From: JBOGFI01 sp050743365
Lineage (GTDB): Bacteria > Actinomycetota > Acidimicrobiia > IMCC26256 > JACDBD01
Reading direction: 5' to 3'
NCBI GenBank assembly: GCA_050743365.1
Contig: JBOGFI010000246.1
Coordinates: 1 to 15,819, forward strand
Length of the DNA: 15,819 bases
Shown: positions 6,458 through 15,104 of the stretch, piece by piece
Layout: every line of letters starts with the position of its first letter
How positions within the stretch are numbered: position 1 is the first letter of the stretch
Notes under the pieces: model-generated
The model's input: the letters and a program-made list of their open reading frames with translations, nothing else
What the model was told of the DNA's origin: nothing
Database searches by the model: none
Position numbers and translations under genes: made by a program

Positions 6458-6490
6458 CGAAACGGCCCCCGCCGGAACGGGGGCCGTTCG
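6458..6490 (-). terminator. Strong hairpin terminator downstream of the 156-residue membrane protein gene
   Basis: Stem CGGCCCCCG (6463-6471) pairs with CGGGGGCCG (6478-6486) around a 6-nt CCGGAA loop. It extends outward through CGAA/TTCG (6458-6461 with 6487-6490) with one bulged A. Read on the - strand it lies 15 nt after the gene's stop and is followed by a short TTT. It separates two similar membrane protein genes. Confidence 0.75.
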
Positions 6491-6504
6491 ACGTCTCGGA
6501 GAGC

Positions 6505-6975
6505 TCAGGGTCGCGGCGGCGGGGCTCCTCCCGCGCCGGCGTCGGCGGGGTCGCGCATCTTCAGGGCGCCGCCGGCGACCAGGCCCAGGGCGGCGATCGT
6601 CGCCAGGAAGATCCCGATGGAACGATCGCCGTCGACCTCGAGGCCGCCAGCCCCGGCGTCGTCGCCGATCAGGAGCTTGAGGATGACGAGGACGGCGGCA
6701 ATCGCGCCGAGGATCAGGTGTACCTGCCCCCAGGTGAGCGAGCCCACCGCGGGCAGCCTCGTGTCGCTGAAGCGCGTTAGGCCGATCTGGGCCACCATCG
6801 CGATGGCGAGGAGCAGCGGGATCCACCCGAACAGGAAGAAGTCGAAACCGCTCTGGTCTCCGATCTCGAAGCCCCGGAAGTCGTAGCTGAACCACGGGAA
6901 GAACAGGAAGATCAGGAAGAGGATCGCGCTGACACCGACGACCCGGTCTCCGAGGGTGAGCTTGTTCAGGTCCAT
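6505..6975 (-). CDS. Four-helix membrane protein, paralog of the downstream gene
   Basis: A 156-residue protein. It begins MDLNKLTLGDRVVGVSAILF and has hydrophobic segments near 10-30, 46-66, 82-103 and 118-137, an FFPWFSYDF motif after helix 1, and a Gly/Ala/Pro tail (GAGGAPPPRP). ATG 6973-6975 is chosen over an in-frame upstream ATG at 7015-7017. GGAGG ends 6 nt before it, and the extra residues would be hydrophilic and unlike the paralog. The function is unknown; no enzymatic motif is visible. It is the first gene of the leftward membrane block and diverges from purN across 173 bp. Confidence 0.75.
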   Translation of the reverse strand: MDLNKLTLGDRVVGVSAILFLIFLFFPWFSYDFRGFEIGDQSGFDFFLFGWIPLLLAIAMVAQIGLTRFSDTRLPAVGSLTWGQVHLILGAIAAVLVILKLLIGDDAGAGGLEVDGDRSIGIFLATIAALGLVAGGALKMRDPADAGAGGAPPPRP

Positions 6976-6988
6976 GCACGGCCTCCGA

Positions 6989-7016
6989 GCCGATTGCGAC
7001 ACTGCCGATTGCGACA
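6989..7016. repeat. 13-bp direct repeat upstream of the 156-residue membrane protein gene
   Basis: GCCGATTGCGACA occurs at 6989-7001 and again at 7004-7016, a 15-bp period. The pair starts 14 bp upstream of the leftward start codon, where a promoter or operator would be. Two related GATTGCAAGGA words lie at 6431 and 7074. It could be a regulator site or a chance duplication. Confidence 0.5.
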
Positions 7017-7136
7017 ATGATCGAGGCGCACCCGTCTGGACGCCCGGGGAAGCTCACCACGGCATGTGGTGGATTGCAAGGACCGCGCGCTCGCTACGTG
7101 CGCGCCGGGTCCGACGGGACGAGGGCAGGCGTCGGG

Positions 7137-7142
7137 TAGGTT
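7137..7142 (+). promoter_or_regulatory. Candidate -10 box placing the purN transcript start at its GTG
   Basis: TAGGTT fits TANNNT and ends 6 nt before the purN GTG 7149. No Shine-Dalgarno-like sequence precedes that GTG. This geometry is typical of leaderless actinobacterial mRNAs. No good -35 box is visible. Confidence 0.45.
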
Positions 7143-7148
7143 GAGCCC

Positions 7149-7700
7149 GTGCGGCGGATCGGGGTGCTTGCGTCGGGGAGCGGGACCATCCTCCAGGCCC
7201 TCCTGGAGGCCGACCTGCCGATCGTCGTGGTGGTCGTCGACCGGCGGTGCGCGGCGATCGGACGGGCCGAGCGGGCCGGCGTCGCCGCCGAGCTCGTCGA
7301 GCGCACCAGCTTCGGGGCCGGCTTCGACCGCCTCGCCTACACCCACCATGTGGTCGACGTCCTCGAGCGGCACGAGGTCGGCCTGGTGGCGATGGCCGGG
7401 TTCATGACGGTGCTCGAGAAGCCGATCTTCGACGCCTACCCGGACCGGATCGTCAACACCCACCCGGCGCTCCTGCCCGCGTTCCGGGGCGCGCACGCCG
7501 TCGAGGAGACGCTGGCGGCGGGGGTGAAGCTCACGGGTTGCACCGTGCACCTCGCCACCGTCGAGGTCGACGACGGCCCGATCCTCGCCCAGGAGGCCGT
7601 GCCCGTCGTGGAGGGCGACACCGTCGAGACCCTCCACGAGCGGATCAAGGAGGTCGAGCGGCATCTCTACCCGCGGGTGCTACGGGAGCTGATCGAGTGA
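7149..7700 (+). CDS. purN: Phosphoribosylglycinamide formyltransferase (GAR transformylase)
   Basis: A 183-residue protein, slightly short for PurN. It has the phosphate loop LASGSGTILQAL near the start, MAGFM in mid-protein, and the catalytic segment N103-T-H105-PALLPAFRGAHA with VEVD141DGPILAQ. These correspond to the Asn-His-Asp triad of E. coli PurN. It transfers the formyl group of 10-formyl-tetrahydrofolate to GAR, the third step of purine synthesis. GTG 7149 is the natural start; there is no ribosome site, but a -10-like box sits 6 nt upstream, so a leaderless message is likely. It heads the purN-purH-folD cluster, and a repeat element fills the 112-nt gap to purH. Confidence 0.95.
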   Translation: MRRIGVLASGSGTILQALLEADLPIVVVVVDRRCAAIGRAERAGVAAELVERTSFGAGFDRLAYTHHVVDVLERHEVGLVAMAGFMTVLEKPIFDAYPDRIVNTHPALLPAFRGAHAVEETLAAGVKLTGCTVHLATVEVDDGPILAQEAVPVVEGDTVETLHERIKEVERHLYPRVLRELIE

Positions 7701-7707
7701 GTGGCTC

Positions 7708-7812
7708 GAAGGCCTGCCAGCCCGGGTGTCAGAACCGCATTGCGCGGGAGCGGCGAGCGTCCCGAAGGGCGGCGGCAGGTATCCTGCCGCCGAGCGAGCG
7801 CGACCAGAGAAG
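7708..7812 (+). repeat. Pre-start intergenic repeat element, copy B
   Basis: 105 bp, from 7 nt after the purN stop to the purH ATG. It has the head GAAGGCCTGCCA (7708-7719, shared with copy C), the conserved block CATTGCGCGGGAGCGGCGAG, hairpin CGGGA/TCCCG (7745-7749 with 7760-7764) and a perfect hairpin GGCGGCAGG/CCTGCCGCC (7771-7779 with 7783-7791, loop TAT). GAGCGAGCGCGACCAG (7792-7807) and a 5-nt spacer then lead to ATG. Relative to copy A, one stem pair is C-G there and G-C here, which keeps the hairpin. Confidence 0.85.
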
Positions 7813-9327
<1,515 letters not shown>

Positions 9328-9336
9328 TGCGACAGC

Positions 9337-9508
9337 GAAGGCCTGCCATCCACGGGTTCGCATCCTGCATTGCGCGGGAGCGGCGAGCGCCCCGAAGGGT
9401 GCGGAGGCGAACGTCCCGGAGGGCGGCGGACGGGTATCCCGGCCGCCGAGTGAGCCGACCAATGAAGGTCCCAGGTACCCTGCCGCCGAGCGAGCGCGAC
9501 CAGAAGAG
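9337..9508 (+). repeat. Pre-start intergenic repeat element, copy C (partly duplicated)
   Basis: 172 bp, from 9 nt after the purH stop to the folD ATG. The head GAAGGCCTGCCATCCACGGG and the core block CATTGCGCGGGAGCGGCGAG match the other copies. It then contains two tails. The first has a 10-bp hairpin with one A-G mismatch (9425-9434 with 9438-9447, loop TAT) followed by GAGTGAGCCGACCA. The second keeps only the CAGG-TAC-CCTG hairpin tip (9472-9482) followed by GAGCGAGCGCGACCAG (9488-9503) and a 5-nt spacer. The extra length relative to copies A and B is 66 nt from the core block to the ATG. Confidence 0.8.
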
Positions 9509-9512
9509 ATGA
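9462..9512 (+). other. Possible 16-codon leader ORF overlapping the folD start
   Basis: ATG 9462 opens a frame encoding MKVPGTLPPSERDQKR that ends at TGA 9510-9512, overlapping the folD ATG as ATGA. It has no convincing ribosome site and may simply reflect repeat sequence. An ATGA overlap would allow translational coupling. Confidence 0.3.
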
Positions 9513-10372
9513 CTGCCCAGGTGCTGGACGGTAATGCGTTCCTGGAGGCCGTGAAGGCCGAGCTCACCGCACGCGTGAAGGCGCTCGGCGACCACGGCGT
9601 CACGCCCGGCCTCGGCACGATCCTGGTCGGCGACGACCCCAACAGCGCTGCGTACGTGCGCCGCAAGCATGCCGCCTGCGCCGAGGTCGGGATCAGCTCC
9701 TTCCACCAGGAGCTCGACGCTGGTGCCGAACAGCACGAGGTGCACGCCGCCATCCGGCAGTTCAACGAGGATCCGGACGTCGACGCCTTCCTCGTGCAGC
9801 TGCCGCTGCCGAAGGGGCTCGACGAGGAGGCGGCGCTGCGAGCGGTCGACCCCGACAAGGACGTCGACGGCCTGCACCCGGTCAACCTGGGCCGGCTGGT
9901 GATGGGCGTCGACGCGCCGCTGCCGTGCACGGCGGCGGGAATCCAGGCGCTGCTCGTGCACTACGGGGTGCCCATCGAGGGCCGGCACGTCGTGATCGTC
10001 GGCCGGGGCCTCACCGTCGGAAGGCCGCTCGCCAACCTGCTCAGCCTGAAACGGCCCGACGCGAACGCCGCCGTGACCGTCGTGCACACCGGCGTGGCCG
10101 ATCTCGGGGCGTACACGCGGGAGGCCGACATCCTCGTCGCGGCCGCGGGCAGCCCGGGAATCATCACGCCCGACATGGTCAAGCCGGGCGCGGCGGTGGT
10201 GAGCGCCGGCATCACCTGGGGCGAGGGCAAGCGGCTGATCCCCGACGTCGACGAGTCGGTGGCCGAGGTCGCGGGCTGGATCACCCCCCGACTGGGTGGC
10301 GTGGGTCCCACGACGATTGCCATGCTGCTGCGCAACACCGTCCTCGCGGCCGCGCGACGGGCGCAGGGGTAG
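9509..10372 (+). CDS. folD: Bifunctional methylene-THF dehydrogenase/methenyl-THF cyclohydrolase
   Basis: A 287-residue protein of normal FolD length. The catalytic Y49-VRR-K53 pair occurs in NSAAYVRRKHAAC. VQLPLPKGLDE, DVDGLHPVNLGRL, PCTAAGIQALL, the dinucleotide-binding VIVGRGLTVGRPLANLL and the terminal GVGPTTIAMLLRNTV follow in order. It interconverts 5,10-methylene- and 10-formyl-THF with NADP, and so supplies the cofactor used by PurN and PurH encoded just upstream. ATG 9509 follows the repeat tail by 5 nt with spacer AAGAG, the only ribosome site visible. Longer in-frame starts lie inside purH or the repeat and would give a tail foreign to the family. Confidence 0.97.
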   Translation: MTAQVLDGNAFLEAVKAELTARVKALGDHGVTPGLGTILVGDDPNSAAYVRRKHAACAEVGISSFHQELDAGAEQHEVHAAIRQFNEDPDVDAFLVQLPLPKGLDEEAALRAVDPDKDVDGLHPVNLGRLVMGVDAPLPCTAAGIQALLVHYGVPIEGRHVVIVGRGLTVGRPLANLLSLKRPDANAAVTVVHTGVADLGAYTREADILVAAAGSPGIITPDMVKPGAAVVSAGITWGEGKRLIPDVDESVAEVAGWITPRLGGVGPTTIAMLLRNTVLAAARRAQG

Positions 10373-10424
10373 GCCGGTGCCGGGCGAGGGTCGAGGGGCC
10401 GACAGCGCGGGGAGGGCCGCGGCC

Positions 10425-10655
10425 GTGAGCGCACAGTTCGACACGGAGCCGTCGGCCCAACCGGTGCCCGTCGCGTGCCCGCTCTGCGGGACGGCCGCGT
10501 CGACCGAGGCGGCGCGCTGCGGCTCGTGCGGCTACCACCTGGCCGGGATCGGTGGCCGGCCCGGCCCGTTCTCACGACCGGCGCTGTGGTGGATGGCGTT
10601 CGGCCTGGCCGTCGTGTACGTGGTCACGCTGCTGGTGGTGCTCGCCGCTCGCTGA
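10425..10655 (+). CDS. Small zinc-ribbon membrane protein
   Basis: A 76-residue protein. Cys18-PL-Cys21 and Cys32-GS-Cys35 form a CxxC...CxxC zinc ribbon, followed by a single hydrophobic segment (about 54-74, WWMAFGLAVVYVVTLLVVL) at the C-terminus. It would be tail-anchored with the ribbon in the cytoplasm. GTG 10425 is chosen because GGGGAGGG (10409-10416) lies 8 nt upstream; another in-frame GTG at 10377 would add 16 Gly/Ala-rich residues. It follows folD by 52 nt and precedes icd. The function is unknown. Placement after folD recalls the small membrane proteins found there in other actinobacteria, but the zinc ribbon is not the domain I know from those. Confidence 0.7.
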   Translation: MSAQFDTEPSAQPVPVACPLCGTAASTEAARCGSCGYHLAGIGGRPGPFSRPALWWMAFGLAVVYVVTLLVVLAAR

Positions 10656-10674
10656 GGGGGGCGTCGGCACCCCC
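10656..10674 (+). terminator. G/C hairpin after the zinc-ribbon gene
   Basis: GGGGG (10657-10661) can pair with CCCCC (10670-10674) around an 8-nt loop, immediately after the stop codon and just before the icd -10 box. There is no T-tract. It could end the purine/folate transcript or merely attenuate it. Confidence 0.35.
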
Positions 10675-10677
10675 GGG

Positions 10678-10683
10678 TACGAT
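10678..10683 (+). promoter_or_regulatory. Candidate -10 box for icd
   Basis: TACGAT fits TANNNT, with the start codon 27 nt downstream and GGGGAGG (10699-10705) as ribosome site 4 nt before GTG 10710. No good -35 hexamer is visible; the region that should hold it is a run of G. Confidence 0.45.
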
Positions 10684-10709
10684 GACGCCGCCCGAGCCGG
10701 GGAGGACCA

Positions 10710-11912
<1,203 letters not shown>

Positions 11913-11927
11913 TTCCGTAGAGCTCTC

Positions 11928-12725
11928 GTGGTCCTCGCCGAGCTCAACGTCCGCCACACCCGACGGCACATGCCCACCCGGCGGGTCGCGCTCGGTGACC
12001 ACTACCTGCCGACCAGCGGGCCCGCGTACGGCGCCGCCCTGCTGGGGGCCGTGGCGGCCGACAGCGTGCTCGGGCTCGACTTCGAGCAGCACGATCTCCT
12101 TGCCCGCTTCCTCGACGACGCCCGCGCCGGACTGTCGGTGCCCCGCATCGCGCTGCGATACCGGCTCCAGACCGACGTGCACGGCCTCGACCGCTCGCGC
12201 CACCGCATCCTCGGTGAGGGCGCGCTGGAGGGCGGCGCCGGCCGGGCCCGGGTCGTGCTCGAGCTCGACGTGCACGGCCGCGCCGCCCCCCAGCTGATCG
12301 GCGCGGTCATGGCCGCGGCGGCAATGCCGCCCTCCGGCCGCCGGGTCGCCTTTCGGGCGATCGAGGTCGCGCTGTCCCGCCCCGGGGTGTTGCCCGAAGG
12401 TCTCGAGGTCCGGCGGCTGCACGAGGGCGTGCCGGGCGTCCGGCCGTTCGCGCCCGGGTTCGGGCGCAACGGTGTCCGCCCACCCGTCGACCGGTGGCGA
12501 AACGTGCCCGCCGAGCGGCGCTGGGCGATGGAGGTGCTCGGCCTGGGGGCGGAGATGAGCGTCGAGCGCGACGACGTGCAACGCCGCTTCCGCCGCCTCG
12601 TGCGCGTGGCCCACCCCGACCACGGCGGTGTGGCGACCGGCGCCGCCGAGCGCATCGCCGAGCTCGCCGAGGCACGGGAGCTGCTGCTGGCGGCGATCTC
12701 GTCGACCGGCTCTGCTCGCGGGTAG
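11928..12725 (+). CDS. Protein with an unrecognised N-terminal domain and a C-terminal J domain
   Basis: A 265-residue protein. Residues 1-195 contain conserved-looking stretches (NVRHTRRHMPTRRVALGDHY, GLSVPRIALRYRLQ, HGLDRSRHRILG) that I do not recognise. Residues about 199-256 are a J domain: AMEVLGL, a helix II with QRRFRRLVRVAH, H229-P230-D231 followed by HGG, and a helix III AAERIAELAEARELLL. The HPD motif is intact, so it should stimulate an Hsp70 (DnaK). It lacks the Gly/Phe and zinc domains of DnaJ, making it a class C co-chaperone whose N-terminus may pick the client. GTG 11928 lies 15 nt after icd without a clear ribosome site; ATG at codon 15 is an alternative start. Confidence 0.75.
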   Translation: MVLAELNVRHTRRHMPTRRVALGDHYLPTSGPAYGAALLGAVAADSVLGLDFEQHDLLARFLDDARAGLSVPRIALRYRLQTDVHGLDRSRHRILGEGALEGGAGRARVVLELDVHGRAAPQLIGAVMAAAAMPPSGRRVAFRAIEVALSRPGVLPEGLEVRRLHEGVPGVRPFAPGFGRNGVRPPVDRWRNVPAERRWAMEVLGLGAEMSVERDDVQRRFRRLVRVAHPDHGGVATGAAERIAELAEARELLLAAISSTGSARG

Positions 12726-12736
12726 CTTCCCGGCTT

Positions 12737-12772
12737 ATGAGACCGGAGCGAAGCGGAGCCGTGCTCGGATGA
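12737..12772 (+). other. Mini-ORF 1 in the mdh leader
   Basis: ATG 12737 encodes MRPERSGAVLG and stops at TGA 12770-12772, overlapping the ATG of mini-ORF 2 as ATGA. It lies within a GGAGCGAAGCGGAGC-type repetitive stretch. Translation is unproven. Confidence 0.3.
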
Positions 12773-12801
12773 GCGGGACGGCGGAGCGGAGCGACCCATG
12801 A
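12769..12801 (+). other. Mini-ORF 2 in the mdh leader
   Basis: ATG 12769 encodes MSGTAERSDP and stops at TGA 12799-12801, overlapping the mdh ATG 12798 as ATGA. The mdh ribosome site GGAG (12788-12791) lies inside this mini-ORF. With mini-ORF 1 it forms a chain of two ATGA overlaps leading into mdh. Confidence 0.3.
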
Positions 12802-13730
12802 AAAAGGTCACGGTGGTCGGGTGCGGGTTCTACGGCTCCACCACCGTCCAGCGCATCGCCGAGTCCGACTACGTCGACGAGGTGGTGATGACCGACATCA
12901 TCGAGGGAAAGCCCCAGGGCCTCGCGCTCGACATGATGCAGAGCCGGCCGATCGAGGGCTTCGATACCCGCGTCGTCGGGACGAACGGCTACGACGAGAC
13001 CGCCGGCTCCGACGTATGCGTGATCACCGCCGGGCTGCCCCGCAAGCCGGGCATGAGCCGGATGGACCTGCTCGAGGTCAACGCCAAGATCGTGTCCGAC
13101 GTCACCCGGCAACTCGTGGCCGGCTCACCCGACGCCGTCATCATCGTGGTGTCGAACCCACTCGACGAGATGACGATGCTGGCCTCGATCGTCAGCGGCC
13201 TCTCGAAGGAGCGGGTCATGGGCCAGGCCGGCATGCTCGACACCGCCCGCTTCAAGCACTTCGTGGCCGAGCACCTCGGCGTGTCGCCCCGTCGGGTAAG
13301 GGCGGTCACGCTGGGGAGTCACGGCGAGACGATGGTGCCGGTGCCGAGCCTGGTCGAGGTGGACGGCAAGCCCTTGAGCGAGCTGGTGGAGGAGGAGCTC
13401 GTCGACGAGTTCGTGCAGCGCACCCGCGACGGTGGCGCCGAGATCGTGGCCTACCTCAAGACCGGCTCCGCCTACTACGCGCCGAGCAGCGCGGCGGCGA
13501 AGATGGTCGAGGCGGTGGTCGAGGACACGAAGGCCGAGATGCCCGTGTGCACCTGGCTCGACGGGCAGTACGGGATCTCCGACGTGTACCTGGGTGTACC
13601 GGCGAAGCTGGGCCGGGGAGGGGTCGAGGAGATCGTCGAGCTGCCACTCACCGACGGGGAGCTCGCCGCGCTCCGGAACGCAGCCGACGCGGTCCGGGCC
13701 AAGCAGGCCGACGTCGCCCAGCTCGCGTAG
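12798..13730 (+). CDS. mdh: Malate dehydrogenase, lactate-dehydrogenase-like type
   Basis: A 310-residue protein with the NAD-binding G8-C-G10-FYG13 and Asp33 at the end of strand 2 (favouring NAD). The mobile loop LPRKPGMSRMDLLEVN carries Arg82 and Arg88, where arginine selects malate over lactate. It has VSNPLD, the D148-TAR151-F pair and catalytic H175 in LGSHGETMVPV (most relatives read GGHGDTMVP). It interconverts malate and oxaloacetate in the TCA cycle. GGAG (12788-12791) sits 6 nt before ATG 12798. Two ATGA-linked mini-ORFs precede it. The methyltransferase gene starts 8 nt after the stop, so they are probably cotranscribed. Confidence 0.95.
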   Translation: MKKVTVVGCGFYGSTTVQRIAESDYVDEVVMTDIIEGKPQGLALDMMQSRPIEGFDTRVVGTNGYDETAGSDVCVITAGLPRKPGMSRMDLLEVNAKIVSDVTRQLVAGSPDAVIIVVSNPLDEMTMLASIVSGLSKERVMGQAGMLDTARFKHFVAEHLGVSPRRVRAVTLGSHGETMVPVPSLVEVDGKPLSELVEEELVDEFVQRTRDGGAEIVAYLKTGSAYYAPSSAAAKMVEAVVEDTKAEMPVCTWLDGQYGISDVYLGVPAKLGRGGVEEIVELPLTDGELAALRNAADAVRAKQADVAQLA

Positions 13731-13738
13731 ATGCGTCG

Positions 13739-14254
13739 GTGGACCACCGTATTGGTCGTCCAGGAACGCATCGAGGGGACGACCTGCGGTGGTGGCGCCA
13801 GCAGTCGCCGATCGGCGATCTCACCGTGCTCGTGGGCGACGAGGGTGTCCGGCGGATCGTGCTCGGGCCCTACCAGTTCTTCGACGTCGACGCGGCGCCC
13901 GGACGCGACGACGAGGTCGCGGCCGAGCTCGACGAGCACTTCGCCGGGAGGCGGCGCCATTTCACGGTCCCCGTCGACCTGAGCACCGTGGCCGCTCCCT
14001 TCCACCGGAGCGTGCTCGAGACCCTGCGACGCGAGGTGCCCTGGGGCGAGACGGTGGCGTACGGGGAGCTGGCCGTCATGGCGGGGCGGCCCGGCGCCGC
14101 CCGCGCCGCCGGCTCGGCCTGCGGCGCCAACCCGGTCCCGATCCTCGTCCCGTGCCACCGGGTGGTGGCGGCCTCGGGCATCGGCGGCTACGGCCCCGCC
14201 GGTCTCGGCACCAAGCGCGCCCTGCTCGCCGTCGAGGGCGTCGAAGTCGGCTGA
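13739..14254 (+). CDS. ogt: Methylated-DNA--protein-cysteine S-methyltransferase
   Basis: A 171-residue protein. The N-terminal RNase H-like half begins QQSPIGDLTVLVGDEGV. The C-terminal DNA-binding half has FHRSVLETLRREVPWGETVAYGELA, a GRPGAAR122AAG helix with the arginine finger, and NPVPILVPC139HRVVAASG. Cys139 of PCHR accepts the alkyl group from O6-alkylguanine in a suicide repair reaction. GTG 13739 is the only usual start codon between the mdh stop and the domain, but it has no ribosome site. Translation may depend on coupling to mdh, which ends 8 nt earlier. The stop faces the opposing pspA gene across 39 bp that hold only a weak CGCG-TCAA-CGCG hairpin (14261-14272). Confidence 0.93.
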   Translation: MDHRIGRPGTHRGDDLRWWRQQSPIGDLTVLVGDEGVRRIVLGPYQFFDVDAAPGRDDEVAAELDEHFAGRRRHFTVPVDLSTVAAPFHRSVLETLRREVPWGETVAYGELAVMAGRPGAARAAGSACGANPVPILVPCHRVVAASGIGGYGPAGLGTKRALLAVEGVEVG

Positions 14255-14293
14255 GCTGCGCGCGTCAACGCGAGATCGCGATGCCACACCCGG

Positions 14294-15094
14294 CTATGGG
14301 GTCGGGCCGGTCTCGCCCTGCCCCGCGGGCTGCTCCGCCGGCTTGACCGCCGGCTGCTGCTCGGGCTCGGGGGCGGCGAGCCCTAGCTCGGAGCGCAGCT
14401 CGCTGAGGCGCGCCTGTGCCTCGGCGCTCATCTGTGCCTGCTCGACCTCGAGCATCTTGCTCTCGACGTCGGCGCCCGCGAGATCGGCTGTGCCCTGGGC
14501 GCGGGCGAGCCGCCGCTCGATCTTCTCGCGTACCTGCTCGAACGTAGGTACGTCGTCGCCGATGGTGGCGTTGAGCTGCGCCATGGCCTTGTTCATCTGC
14601 TCCTGCATCTTCGCCTGGTCGAGCTGGCTCAGGAGCTGCTCGCGCTCGGTCAGCCTCTTCTGGAGCGCCTGGGAGTTCTGTGTCACCGCCTGCTTCGCGT
14701 GGTCAGCCGCCTGCGTGGTCTCGAGGAGCTGCTTCTTGAGGTCGGCGACCTCCTTCTCGAGCGCGATGAGCCGGTTGGCGAACTGCTCCGCCGCCTGGTT
14801 GTAGTTCCCGGCCTTGTCGGCCTTTCCGCCCCGGGCGGCGTCGTCGGCGAGCAGCAGCGCCTGGCGGGCCGACGCATTGGCCTTCTCGAACTCCTCGACG
14901 GCGCGGTCGAGGCGCATCTGCGTCTGCTTCTGGTTGGCGATGACGTTCGCGGCCTGCTCGGTGAGCCGCCGGTGCTGCTCCTGGCCCTCCTGGATCGCCT
15001 GCTCGAGCTGGACCTTGGGGTCGGCCGACTCCTCGAGCTTCCCCGACAGCCTCGCCGCCAGGTACTTCCACCATCTGCGCAGGGCCTTGAGCAT
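14294..15094 (-). CDS. pspA: PspA/IM30 family membrane-stress protein
   Basis: A 266-residue protein. It begins with the amphipathic helix MLKALRRWWKYLAARLSGKLEES, then DPKVQLEQAIQEGQEQ and a long coiled coil to about residue 230. This includes GKADKAGNYNQAAEQFANRLIALEKEVADLKKQL, the classic PspA/Vipp1 core. The C-terminal tail is Pro/Glu/Gln-rich (PEPEQQPAVKPAEQPAGQG), as in many actinobacterial forms. The family assembles into ESCRT-III-like rods and rings that bind and protect the inner membrane under stress. ATG 15092-15094 is preceded by AGGA, 8 nt away, which overlaps the stop codon of the upstream gene (10-bp gap). The two are therefore probably translated from one message. Confidence 0.93.
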   Translation of the reverse strand: MLKALRRWWKYLAARLSGKLEESADPKVQLEQAIQEGQEQHRRLTEQAANVIANQKQTQMRLDRAVEEFEKANASARQALLLADDAARGGKADKAGNYNQAAEQFANRLIALEKEVADLKKQLLETTQAADHAKQAVTQNSQALQKRLTEREQLLSQLDQAKMQEQMNKAMAQLNATIGDDVPTFEQVREKIERRLARAQGTADLAGADVESKMLEVEQAQMSAEAQARLSELRSELGLAAPEPEQQPAVKPAEQPAGQGETGPTP

Positions 15095-15104
15095 GACGGT
15101 GATC

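Noticed and set aside
4811..7060. A single very long leftward open frame across the whole membrane block
   Set aside because: Only the 4811-5866 part looks like a protein. The rest overlaps two well-supported membrane proteins in another frame and is Arg/Pro/Gly-rich, as expected for a GC-rich shadow frame.
7726..7812. PurH start at the in-frame GTG 7726
   Set aside because: It would add 29 residues entirely encoded by the repeat element. PurH proteins start at the equivalent of MSKIRRALLSV.
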